NCBI GenBank assembly: GCA_021209875.1 | Contig: JAGYVD010000002.1 | Span: forward strand, 1,302,001 to 1,366,000 | Reading direction: 5' to 3' | Origin: Rosellinia necatrix | Lineage: Eukaryota > Ascomycota > Sordariomycetes > Xylariales > Xylariaceae | Length of the DNA stretch: 64,000 nt | Shown here: piece by piece, positions 1 through 11,422 of the stretch | Numbering within the stretch: position 1 is the stretch's first letter | Layout of the letters: each line of letters starts with the position of its first letter | Program-made: the position numbers and the translations under genes | Notes under the pieces: model-generated | Told to the model about the DNA's origin: nothing | Seen by the model: the letters and a program-made list of their open reading frames with translations, nothing else | The model's database searches: none

Positions 1-1
1 C

Positions 2-492
2 GCGTTCGTCGAGGCCGCCGGCGCCGTCGGCGACGTCTTCCTCATGCACCCGCTCATGATGCACTCCGCCACCGACAACCCGCTGCGCCGCGTCCGCATC
101 ATCACGAACCCGCCCGTCGCGCTCCGGGAGCCGCACTGCTTCGACCGCCCCGACGGGGACTATAGCCTCGGTATGAGGTTTTTTTTTTTTTCTGTTTCTT
201 TCTTTCTTTTCTCTCCTTCCATTCTCTCTCTCTCCCAAGGGTTCGCTTGCCATGCTGGAGGAGGGGAGGTGGGATTTCAGGGGTCATCTTTACTTGCTAA
301 CTCATCCCCTTCGCCCGCGCAGTGGAGAGGAAGACTATAATGTGCATCGGCGAGGAGAAGCTCAAGGGGTGGAAGATCACCGGGCCCAGGGAGCCCGTGG
401 TCACGCAGCGCATGAGGGGTCTCGAGGCGATGAAGCGCGAGGAGGAGAGGAGGCTGGAGGAGTCGAAGAAACAGGCTGTTGCTGCTGCTTGA
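2..492 (+). CDS. Phytanoyl-CoA dioxygenase (PhyH)-like protein, 3' end
   Basis: Partial gene; the 5' end lies outside the window. Two exons are visible, 2..170 and 323..492, joined across an intron (gtatga..gcag) that carries a long T/CT tract. The exon 1 reading contains GDVFLMHP, HSATDN and RVRIITNPPVAL, which match the C-terminal half of the double-stranded beta-helix of fungal PhyH-type Fe(II)/2-oxoglutarate oxygenases: the distal metal-binding His and the downstream Arg that holds 2-oxoglutarate. Exon 2 gives a charged tail (KREEERRLEESKKQ) and a TGA stop. Such enzymes hydroxylate small molecules or lipids, but the substrate cannot be inferred. It converges on the CorA-like gene downstream. 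The family call is fairly secure and the function is open. Confidence 0.7.
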
Positions 493-963
493 TGTCTCTG
501 GCTATATTGGGCAAACAGGAATATGATACTATACTATACTATACTATACTATATTACAACATCTTCGTTGCTAGAATGGTAAAAGTTGAATGTTGTCGAG
601 TCGAGCACTCAACCATCAACACTACATATAACTATATACTGTCTTCGCGCACTGTAACAGTATGGCCCTCATGTCAGTGTATAACACCTAACACTAAGCG
701 ACTTCTTTACCTTTCAACACTTTACTACGAAGCTGCACAGTATTAGATGACAGTCATTCCAAGTGAGCTACTTGTTTAAGCTGAAAAGTGACGGTTCCGC
801 TGGAAATAGATCCCAAACTTGATAGATAAAAGCAGTCATAGTCTAAAAATCGAAGCATTGAGATACATGAGTAGTGCAGTCTTCCGAATTCCAGTCTAGT
901 CAAATTGAGCCTTCATATCCACCTATGTCATACCTCTCTATTTCACATTTACTATGACAATTG
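493..963. other. Intergenic, between convergent 3' ends
   Basis: AT-rich spacer between the PhyH-like and CorA-like 3' ends. It holds a short TACTA tandem tract at about 525-553. No gene or RNA is recognised. Confidence 0.5.
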
Positions 964-3045
964 CTAACCTGCCAGAATCACCACGTAGGTGATTATAGCA
1001 GCGCCATACATAATGACTAGAAAGCTAGTAACTGGGGTATATATAAAGGCCTGTGCTATGTTGTCAGCAAATAGAGCAGCTGGGGGAGATAAAAGTAGAA
1101 ACGAGGCCGTCAACCCAAACGTTTTCCATGTGAAACTCAAATTCGCGCCTGATCCGATGACAGAAGCCAGAACCTTAGTCGAATTGAGCATGTCAAGGGA
1201 AACGCCATCGAGTGTACTGTTTACCCAGTTCGAGAAACCCTCAGGGCCTTCCTTGGTTTCTGCATCTAGGTTCATCCCGAAAAGGCTTGTCGTGAAAGAG
1301 AGCGGCAGGAATACGGAGGCAAGAATAGTAAGCTTGAATGTCCTGAGATCCTGTTGTACCTGGAGGTGATCGTGCAAGGTCTTTTTATCGCTCTCGATTT
1401 TGAGTTGAAGATCCTCCAACTCCCCCTTAAGGAACTCTAGATCCGTGCGAACAGTCACTAGTTCGTCACTGGAAGACTCGTCACCTTTGGGTGCAATACC
1501 CATACTTCTTTCCCATTCCGCTAAGCAATGAATGACTTCCAGAGCGTGCTCAATCCCAGCTTGAGCTGCTTGGCGATGATCGTCGAGGAGTAATAGAAAC
1601 CGTAATTTGCTCGTGGATGGGCTCTGACGCCAAATGGATTGCTTTCATATGTTAACTATTGACGAATCTGTAATATTTTGTCATAACAGCTTACTTACCA
1701 TTCGGTGAATTTCTATAGAACAATCGCGCGCAAACTTCGACGTGTCTGCGATCAGGACCCGGAAGACGCAGTATATAGAAAGGGCTATTTCCCTCATCGG
1801 CGACCAATGCTGACTACTATCACTATCACCTTGCCCGTCGACAACTGCCTTGGCGTCCACGGTTGAATCACGCTCCGTAATAAATTGTGCATGCGTTCGA
1901 AAAACCTCAAAGACGATAATGAGTCGAAACTTCCCTTCGCCTGCCTCGTTAGAAGACACCAGTATCTTCGCATATTGAGGTCGTGGTCTAGATCGCCTAG
2001 GCGGTAGTAAAAAATACCGCCAAGTTGGATATGAATGAAGGGCAGCCAAACTGCCAATTGAGGAGGATTTCATAATTTCCGCATCTAGGATCTAGATTCC
2101 CAGGTTGGCTAGGATCCCCCCCCCAACCCGTTTTCTTCCCGATAGGCACTGGAGAGATATCGCCGTCACGAACTCTCGTCGAAGGGAGCGTCGCTATTTT
2201 TGGCCCGACTCGAGGTGGTTCCCAGTCCCAGGAGCGAGTTAATGGCGTCAACATCTCTAGGCGCGTTGGTCCTATGTCGTCTCTCCGGCATGTTGATGGT
2301 ACTAACTCTATTCCCCAAACACTCGTGATTAGGGATTTAAGGACCCGTACGGGGGATAACAGTGGGAGAGTTTGACTAGGTATGAAAATCACCACGCGGC
2401 GCCACCAAGGAAAGATAATCGCAAGGTCTCTATGGCGGGGTCGTTCCGCGAGAGATCTTCCATGAGTTAAGCGGTGTTTGAACCTCGATGAACGGTACTG
2501 AAACTGGTCTTACTCACATGAGTTGTAGATTGCTGCCGTCAACATTTGTTCTCAGCTTTCGCACGATTCGACATGCCCAGTCGGCTATTTTGTCGTCCCC
2601 CTGGAGTTGTGTCCGCGCGCAACTGCCTTAAAATACTTAGTCTTAACCATTTCGGCAAAGGCTTCAGCGTCATACCTGGATCAAGATTGCATGCATCGCT
2701 TGCCGGGAACGGAGACACGAAACTCCAGTGTGATAGTAGGTTATGACAAGAGAATGCCTTTTTTGTTGTTAGGAACGTAATGCCCAGGAAGCGGGGTATA
2801 TGGTTGATTTCGGCATCATTGGATTTGATACGTTCATAGCAGTCTAATTTATACAATAATATTTCTTGAGTCAAAATTTCCTCAGCCTCGTCGGGTGAGT
2901 TGTTGTTGTTGAGAGCCTTGAAGTATGGCGAAAGCCCTCGTATGAGCCTCCCAGTCGTGTTAATAAATCTTGGGGTGTTCTCGGTTCCGGATTCTACTGT
3001 CAAACTTTGAAACGATCTGGACAGAGGTTGTTCATTGTTCGCCAT
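964..3045 (-). CDS. CorA-like Mg2+ transporter-type membrane protein
   Basis: Multi-exon gene. Clear exons (high to low) are 3045..2676, 2626..2518, 2456..about 2140, about 2090..1699 and 1641..964. Introns 2675-2627 (49 nt), 2517-2457 (61 nt) and 1698-1642 (57 nt) have good GT..AG ends and preserve frame. The link near 2090-2140 is unresolved and lies by a run of nine C (2116-2124). The C-terminus is diagnostic: a coiled stalk, then TILASVFLPLSFTTSLFGMN, a transmembrane helix ending in the CorA-family GMN motif, and a final hydrophobic helix. The N-terminal portion resembles the long cytosolic region of fungal CorA-like proteins, often of unknown transport activity. The start was set at MANNEQ; a Met 15 nt upstream (3060) is also possible. 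Probably an integral plasma or organellar membrane protein. Ion transport is inferred from the family only. Confidence 0.65.
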
Positions 3046-4209
3046 TCTATTTGCATACATGTATGTTGAGCAATTAGTACGGGGGCCTCGGGATAGAAAA
3101 TCAAGAAATCAGAATTGGACCCCTTTATACGAAATATCATGCCGGAGATTAGCGATAGCTTGTTGGCTATCAGCAAAAGAAAACGACTATAAGCAGCGCC
3201 TAGTTCAATCTGCCTAGGCTAGGTAGAAACTGGTATTGACGGTCGCATTAGTTAATTCAATACCCACCAAGGCGCTTACAACACGCCTAACAATAGTATT
3301 AGTTAATAGTTTTAATACATTTCTACTCATGTAACTAACTAGTTTGTATAGGAATTAAGATCTGCCTGCCTGCCTACAAAGACGGCATTAATCCTGAGGA
3401 TTTTACATTGTCACCTGTGGTCGCTGAAGAGCCATGTAATCCGCTGACAACATGCTTTGCTACTGTCGCGGTCCCAATGCTAGCAGTTCCAGGAACGGTA
3501 CACTATGGCGCCGGGAGAGAAGTTTTCTCTGTAGATCGCCGCCAGCTATACACGGAACTCTGGTGAGTGAGTGACTGGCGGAGGCTTGGGGCCCAGGAGC
3601 CAGTCTTAACAGCTAGGCAGGGTGTATATTGATGTGGCTGTAGGCGAGAGTTGCGAGATACACATCGCCAAGACGCACATCGCCAAATTGAGATGTGTTG
3701 TTAGCAAGGCAGGCTTTTGCATCGCCTGATTAGCATTGGGACCAATCACCTGGGCTAGTTAGGCTCATTGTATGCAGCCCCTGGTAGCTGAATGATATTT
3801 TCGGGTCACATACCCAGATAGACTAAATGGGGAAGCGGCTAAACTGCATCTCAGCACATTGGCCCGATGCCATCAACACCATACATATTGTAGTGTAGTA
3901 GACCAAGGCGCCTCGATCCAACGCAACCCAGCCCCCTAGGCGCCTCCTATGCGTGCTCCTCTAATAGGAATGCGGTCAATCAATCATGAGCGATGCTTTT
4001 CGAGGATTCAAAAGTGTCTGCCCTCCAAAGCTAGCGAGGTATTGCTCGGGCCAGCTGACGAACGACGGACTTGCTAGTCATGTCGGCCAGACGCCACCCC
4101 CTCCGTACTCTGAGACGGGCCTCATCACCCGGGTTCATCTGATTGAGAAAGGATGACCCAGGGCAAGATTATATCTGCGGGATTACTTATTTGCACTTCA
4201 TAAGACACG
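3046..4209. other. Intergenic, shared upstream region of two divergent genes
   Basis: 1.16 kb between the starts of the CorA-like gene (-) and the Ser/Arg-rich gene (+). It contains a CCTG tract near 3363-3375 and scattered TAGGCGCC-type words, but no coding sequence, tRNA or clear repeat that I can support. Confidence 0.5.
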
Positions 4210-5741
4210 ATGCTAGAACTAAAGTAAGTAGAATACTTACTATTGGTAAACGTTGAACTCCTCTGATATATCAAATCATGACAGTGCTATAATAGGCATC
4301 GTCAGTAGTTCCATTGGGCTGGCCGTGGCCGTGATTGGACTGGCAGCCAGGTCGGCCGAGGTTGGTCCATCTAAAGACCTTCTACAAGATGTCGAAGAGC
4401 AGAGGGAGAAACTCGAACGTCAACTTTACGAGGCTCGATATAGCATTGCCTCGCTGAGGAGGAAGATACAAACAAGGGAAGTCTGCGGAGTCATGCGTGA
4501 AACCAAAAAATTAATCGAACACTCCGATGACCACATAAAAAGATTCGGAAGATTCCACCAGAGGTTTCTTGAATCTCGGACTGTCAGGACTTGGAATTAC
4601 ATTGCTATTGCGGCAGGCAGCGATGAGACCATGAAATATGCCCATCGTTTCCAAATGTACTCGGATTGGATTAGTATTGCTCTGCTCTCTATGTCCTTGT
4701 GCGTCATGCCCACATCTCTGTGTTCGATAATGTTCCAACTAATGAGTCACTAGGACGCCTGTTATCCAGCGAGCATCGCTGGGTGGCACCAGTTTGCCGC
4801 CTTCGTGCTGGGAAGACGTCAAGAGCCTGAGGCAGGAATTGAAAGAAATCAAACGCGATAAATTGGACCATCCCGGAAGAGTAAGGAAGTTATATGTCTA
4901 TAAAGGGGTCGACCTTAGATGCTTGGAAAGATACGCCGATAAACTAGATTCGAAGTTTGGGGATTTAGCGACGCAAGCCTATTCTTCGATTGATCACTCT
5001 GGCGAGACTACCTTTGCACACCACGACCAAGTCTATGGTATTCTTCGCGCTCCACCAAAAGCGTACGCCTCGGCAAGCGGATCCAGATCAGATGCGAGCC
5101 GGGGCAGGGCCGCAAGCGGGTATGCGGAGTCGTCAAGCAGTCGCCGTTCGTCTAAATCAACCCCGAGTTTGGGGCACGATGGCGACGACGGACGGGGAGG
5201 AGCTCCCATATCGCAAGGAGGGCGCGGCCCATACGAGAGGCATCGCCGGAGCATGTCGAAAGAGCAAGCATATACAGTGACACCGGGTCCTGGGCGGTCG
5301 GAGAGTACGGAAAGCAGTCGGCACTCTCGCCATCGCAGGCAGTCGGACTCCCGTAGCGAGAACATTGCCAGCATTGAGGTACGTCTTCTAGGATTAGGAA
5401 TTCGGGTGCCGCTGCTCCATCCTAACTATGATCGTAAAACGCTGACGGTTCCTTGCCAGCCCCGTCCCTCAACAAGGCGTCACGGCTCGAGATCGAGCAG
5501 CGCCAATGCGTCCTCGGTACCATCTCACGACTCAGGCTACGGCAGTCTTCGCCACGAGCGATATTCCAGTGACGCTTCAACCGCCTCGACGCGACGGCGG
5601 AGCAGTTCGGGACAGCACCCGAGGAAACGGTCTGGGTCCGATGGCGGTGATCGCTCGAGGCCACCTATTGCGTCGGATAGAACGGAAGAGGGGGCAAACA
5701 GGCGTAGAAATGCATCGAGAGCGAGTCGTGGAGCCTGGTGA
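4210..5741 (+). CDS. Unrecognised fungal protein, Ser/Arg-rich tail
   Basis: I do not recognise this family. The best model is join(4210..4223, 4285..4698, 4754..5378, 5460..5741), 444 aa. The start ATG sits in a 14-nt first exon, because the frame of exon 2 is closed by a TAA at 4247 and has no early ATG. Introns are 61, 55 and 81 nt with GT..AG ends; the third is a multiple of three without a stop, so it could be read through. The protein opens with a hydrophobic helix (IIGIVSSSIGLAVAVIGLAA), followed by a charged coiled-coil stretch, a short conserved-looking core (RKLYVYKGVDLRCLERYADKL), and a long Ser/Arg/Gly-rich low-complexity tail. This could be a membrane-anchored or signalling protein; no enzymatic motif is visible. 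Confidence 0.55.
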
Positions 5742-6118
5742 TGTAGGACCTACTCTGAGGTAGCCAGATCGCTTCATCATTAATAGCCTCTTGATGGTTG
5801 AGACCCGACGAATCGCATCTCGCACGGCTCATAAAAAGCCGTTTGTTTGCTACTTTTCGAATTTAGGCCATGACATTTCATATTTGAATAAATTTAGAAA
5901 TTCATCAAGATAATTAACTGATCAACATAATGCGTCAGTTAACTAACTAGTTAACTATCCATATTATAATTTTCATATTTGAACATATTACTCAAAAGCT
6001 TGCTGGGCTGAGAAGCGCCTGGTCTAGTGACCCCACTAAACTTACCTAGTAGTTGAGTGGTTAGCTACCTACCTACCTACCTAGGTAGATATACCTAGAC
6101 TAGACATTAATATTACTC

Positions 6119-6152
<34 letters not shown>

Positions 6153-6287
6153 CAAACTCGCTAAGTTGTATGCAACTACTGTTATCTACAAGTAAATATC
6201 TAGCAATTGTAACCGCCACAATCCGCAATACAGAGATCAAGGCTCATCGCCACCACCTCTACCCCAACCAGAAGCCTCACCAGCCAG
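5742..6287. other. Intergenic, upstream of DHFR
   Basis: AT-rich spacer with a TACC/TAGG tract at 6064-6100 and a (CTA)n microsatellite at about 6118-6153 just upstream of the DHFR start. No gene is seen. Confidence 0.5.
6118..6153. repeat. (CTA)n microsatellite
   Basis: About twelve consecutive CTA units are visible directly, in the presumed DHFR promoter or 5' UTR, about 135 nt before the ATG. Confidence 0.9.
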
Positions 6288-7156
<869 letters not shown>

Positions 7157-7354
7157 TCGTATTGGTGCATTTATGTCTCTGTAGGAAATCGTATATATAT
7201 ATATATACACATTTCCTCATCTAAGTGTCGCTCATCTGCCCTTCCAGCGCCCTGTCTTGGTATCTTTATGCCAGTCGCCTTTTCCCCCTTGGCTCCAAAC
7301 TATTCCAGATACAATAATCATACAATAAATCATAAACTCTAACCCGGTCGTCAT

Positions 7355-8381
7355 CTACGCCGAGGCGGCCGTTCTCGTACCCGAGGTTAACTGATCTCCA
7401 AGCTGCCTCGTAGGCCGATCGACCACGGCAAACTCGTTCTTGGCGGGCCACTTGAGCGCCGTGTTGCCGTGGGTAAACAGGGCCTCGTCCGGCATCTGGT
7501 CCAGCATTTTGAGGCTCAGGCGCATCCAGCTGACGATGGCCGCGAGGTCGCGCACGTTGACGTCCTCGTGGGCCTTGTAGACGTTGCGCCAGACGGCAGA
7601 CGCCAGCACGGCGTCGCCCTTGGCGACTCCCTCGTCGTAAGCCGCCACGATGCCCCGCCACTGTACAAATAGGTCTTTTAGGTATCGGCCGCGCAGGCCC
7701 CGGGATGATATGCCATGGTTTACGTCCATCCGCTCCTCGGCCTCGAAGAAGAAGTGGTCGACTAGTTGTGCTTGCCATGACCGCGCGGCGTCTTGTTCGA
7801 GGTTTCGCAGCCTTGCGAAGATCAGATACATGTGTAGCATGGTCACCTGAGACCATGTGCTGAAGGTTGGCGGTAGCTTGAAATCTGCAGACGATATGTC
7901 CGTTAGCGGATTTTGTCTACTAGCGATGCCGGTGATGTTGGTGTTGCCCGACAAGACAAGACGGCACGAGAGAGTCGAAGCGCATACCATCATGCCACAT
8001 CCCCTTGCCCTCGCCTATATCCTCGCCCTCGGGTGTCTTGGGTATCGTCCCAGCCTTGATCGCTATGGGGTCGATCTTATAGGGGGCCGCCTTCGAGCAA
8101 GCATCGTATATTTCCTTGGTCGCTGCCACTACCCGGTATGGTTCGCTAGTCCGTTGGATAACACTGCGCAGGCCATCCATGATGCCATGTCGGGTCGGTG
8201 TGCTTCGAAAGCACCGTCTCTGTTCGTTTGCGACGGCCGCGGCCGCGGCCCGGCGAAGGAAGCGTCGCCCGAGGACTGCTGGGCTGGAGAGCTCAGATGC
8301 GACGGGGGTATTTGCTTGTCGGGCAAGCTGGGAAAGCTGGGAAAGCTGGGAAAGCTGCCGTCTGCAGCTTCTACACGCCAT
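7355..8381 (-). CDS. CBP3: CBP3-like ubiquinol-cytochrome c reductase chaperone
   Basis: Mitochondrial factor that, with Cbp6, binds the mitoribosome exit and newly made cytochrome b for assembly of respiratory complex III. Model complement(join(7355..7884, 7988..8381)), 307 aa; the 103-nt intron (gtatgc..tgcag, branch gctaac) splits one Asp codon. The N-terminus is a basic, Ala/Arg/Ser-rich mitochondrial presequence with a tandem LSQ repeat. The conserved chaperone domain follows the splice: LPPTFSTWSQVTMLHMYL, DHFFFEAEERM, RYLKDLFVQWRG, YDEG, DAVLASAVWRNVY and SWMRLSLKMLD, all typical of the Cbp3/UQCC1 family. It diverges from CEM1 across 443 nt, so two mitochondrial genes share an upstream region. 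The assignment rests on motif recall. Confidence 0.88.
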
Positions 8382-8824
8382 TGTCGCCGATATATGAGCG
8401 AAAGGCTGTAGGAACGGCTGGTCGGTGATAATATCGATCGCTAGGTCCCCGGACCAACTATCCGATAGTGTTGCGCCGTCGATTGAGGATAAGGTAGTTC
8501 ACGTCATTCGAGGTTTTTGGTGAGCCGCCAACGCTTATCTTGAAAAAAATGGATAAGGTTGCAGCATATCGCGAAGTACCAAGAGGTGCCGTAGGTATGT
8601 CATAGTGGGCCCCTGACAGGGAGACAAGGGTCCTGGGCCTTACTCTAAAAGGCTTGGCCAAAATTACTAGTAAATCTCACTTTCATATCGCCGCACGCAC
8701 ATTTGATCCTAACCGTTCCAAAGTAAACCTCCGGTATTGAAGCCAAATCGGACGGCAATGCCCTGAGCCGCGTGTCTCGAGCAGGGTAATCCGGGACGTG
8801 GGCAAAGCTTGGCTATGGCAAAGA
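8382..8824. promoter_or_regulatory. Divergent promoter region of CBP3 and CEM1
   Basis: The 443 nt between the two start codons must hold both core promoters. I see no obvious TATA box or other box that I would name. Both flanking products are nuclear-encoded mitochondrial proteins, so shared control is plausible but inferred. Confidence 0.5.
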
Positions 8825-10341
8825 ATGCGCCGAGTTGTTATCACAGGTCTGGGCGCCGTTACACCTCTCGGCGTCGGTGTTCGACACTCATGGAATAGAC
8901 TCATCGCCGGTGACTCCGGCATCGTCAGTGTTGCCGGCTTTGAACCACAGAAACGATGGAGCGAACTCACAAGCAAGGTCGCCGGCCTCGTGCCTAGAGA
9001 TGGTGGCAAGAGCGACGGGGCTGGCCTGTGGCGGGCCGATGACTGGCTGAGCGCCCCAGACCAGCGGCGAATGTCCGTCTTCTCTCACTATGCCATGGCC
9101 GCTGCCGAGATGGCACTCGAAGATGCCGCGTGGAAACCCGAGAAAGCGGAAGACTTGCAGGAGACAGGCGTCTGTCTAGGGAGTGGCATCGGCAATTTGG
9201 AGGAGCTGTACAAAACCAGCCTGGTCTTCGAGAACGGTGTAAGACCCTTATATCTATCTATTTATCCATCTATCCATCTATCTATCTATCCATCCATCCA
9301 TCTATCTATCCATCTATCTATCTGTCTACCTATCTAGCCTTAGATGGATAACGGTTAAAAAAAAAGAAGCTTACTCATGCGGCGCGCATGGACAGGGTTA
9401 TAAAAAAGTCTCGCCTTTATTCGTACCCCAAATACTCACCAACCTCGCGGCTGGCCACATTTCTATGAAATACGGTTTCCGGGGCCCCAACCATGCCGTC
9501 ACCACGGCTTGCACAACCGGTGCGCACTCAATAGGCGACGCCTCGCGTTTCATTGCGTATGGCGATGCCGATGTCATGGTGGCCGGCGGTGCCGAGTCGT
9601 GCATTCATCCCCTGACATTCGCCGGGTTTGGCAGATCACGGTCGCTCTCGACGGCTTTCAACGACGACCCTGCCTCGAGTTGCCGCCCGTTTGACCGACG
9701 AAGGGACGGCTTCGTGATTGCCGAGGGCGCCGCTGTGATGGTTCTCGAAGAATTAGAACATGCAAAGGCTCGAGGTGTTCCCATCTATGCCGAGATCAAG
9801 GGCTATGGATGCAGCGCCGACGCCCACCACATGACGTCACCGCGCGAAGACGGCTCAGGAGCCTACCTCGCGATGAGGAGAGCCTTGAAGCATGCCGGGA
9901 TCAAACCCCTCCAGGTCGACTATATCAACGCGCATGCTACGGGAACGGCTATCGGGGATGTTGCAGAGACCCTGGCAATTCGCTCCATCATGCTAGGCGC
10001 AGAAGGCCATCTCCAGGAGAGCCAAGTCGCCGTGAGCGGTACTAAAGGATCTACGGGTCATCTTCTTGGAGCTGCCGGTGCCATCGAGGCCGTATTTTCC
10101 GTTCTCGCCGTCGCTCATGTAAGTGGCTTCTCGACGATGTGGAGTTGATAGCGACTCCATGACTGACGCTGACGCCGGATAGAATATGCTCCCGCCCACG
10201 ATAAACCTGCACGACCCCAGCATTGAGCCCAAGTTCAATCTGGTCCCGCTTCAGGCCCAGGATAAAAAGGTGAATGTAGCCATATCAAACAGCTTTGGAT
10301 TTGGAGGAACCAATGCCAGCCTAGTCTTTTCACGGTACTGA
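8825..10341 (+). CDS. CEM1: Mitochondrial beta-ketoacyl-ACP synthase
   Basis: Condenses malonyl-ACP with acyl-ACP in mitochondrial type II fatty acid synthesis, the route to the octanoyl precursor of lipoate. Model join(8825..9238, 9396..10118, 10183..10341), 431 aa, all introns phase 0. The ATG at 8825 gives [16 protein letters not shown], the usual family start; an in-frame GTG 27 nt upstream was not used. The catalytic Cys is in [14 protein letters not shown] (about residue 176). The two catalytic His are in NAHATGT (about 318) and [11 protein letters not shown] (about 359). A C-terminal [15 protein letters not shown] completes the thiolase-like fold. Intron 1 (157 nt) is largely an ATCT-type microsatellite. 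Diverges from CBP3. Confidence 0.95.
9249..9336 (+). repeat. (ATCT/ATCC)n microsatellite in CEM1 intron 1
   Basis: Tetranucleotide repeat seen directly, filling over half of the 157-nt first intron between a GTAAGA donor and a GGACAG acceptor. Confidence 0.9.
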
Positions 10342-11422
10342 TACAAAGCCATCATCACCTTTTATTCATGTATAGTAGCTGCAATAGCAAGTGATACCTC
10401 TCACTTTAGACTGGGTTGGCATATAAACTTCAGGAATACAACTTCGCAAGCCAGGCAATGTATGAATAAGAAAAGTATCAACCTCTAATCTCCGCCGGAA
10501 TAGCGTTATAATCTACCTACCTAAGGTCGGGTGGTAGATTAGGTAGTTCCAATTAACTGCCATGGCGCAACTCTGCGCCAAATTACAGACAATACATACC
10601 TGGGATATGACATTTCGGTTCAGGGACCTGCATATGGCGGTACATTGGCATGAGGTCTCCACACCCCGGATGCCAGATGGGTCGGTACTTCAAGCTAGCT
10701 GAATCTGGCAATTTAGCGTGAGGTTACCCTTGCCGCTACGCGGCTTCAGCTCCTTGGACCCATGTAGCCACGCACTCGCTCTCTAGCTGAAACGGTTTGA
10801 CAATCTGCCAGACAGCTTTAGTCTAGAATCCGGGTGCATTTTCTACTTCAGATCTCCTCGATGATCATCAATCGAGATATAGATTCTATACACTCGTCCG
10901 TAGATACAGCGTGATACATCGAAGACGCGCATCAGCACATCCGTATCCGGGGCTCATTAGAAGAAGTAGGTGAGCCTAACTGTCCGCCCCTTCTGGTTGG
11001 GTGTAAGACAGGCGTCATCTGACTCCGGAGCCCGCGCCTCAGACCGTCTTCTACATCAATCTCGAGACATACAATCCCGCAGCCAGTGCTTCTCACTGCC
11101 ACTGCCAGATCTTTGACGTATGCAAGATCTGAGGCTCCGTTCCCAAGGGATCTCAACCCAGGTACTCAGCACTACTTACATCAATTGGTCCCTGTCATAC
11201 TCCCTTATCCCGATGAGAGAGAGGAGGCGCCAGTGCTTGGGAACACGTTTCAACAGCGTAGCAAGGCTGCCTCACAAATCCGAACGAGCGTCCGTGTGTT
11301 TCTACCTTGATATCTACCATATTATTATTTAAGGCCATGGAATAGCACAACAGTGAACTAGGACTACATTCACTCAAGCCGACTACTCTGCGAGCTGAGA
11401 TTCAGTTCCGGAGCTGCCTCTG
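10342..11422. other. Intergenic, upstream of the OPT gene
   Basis: 1.08 kb spacer with a short CTACCTAC/TAGGTAG inverted tract near 10511-10550. No coding evidence is seen. Confidence 0.5.
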
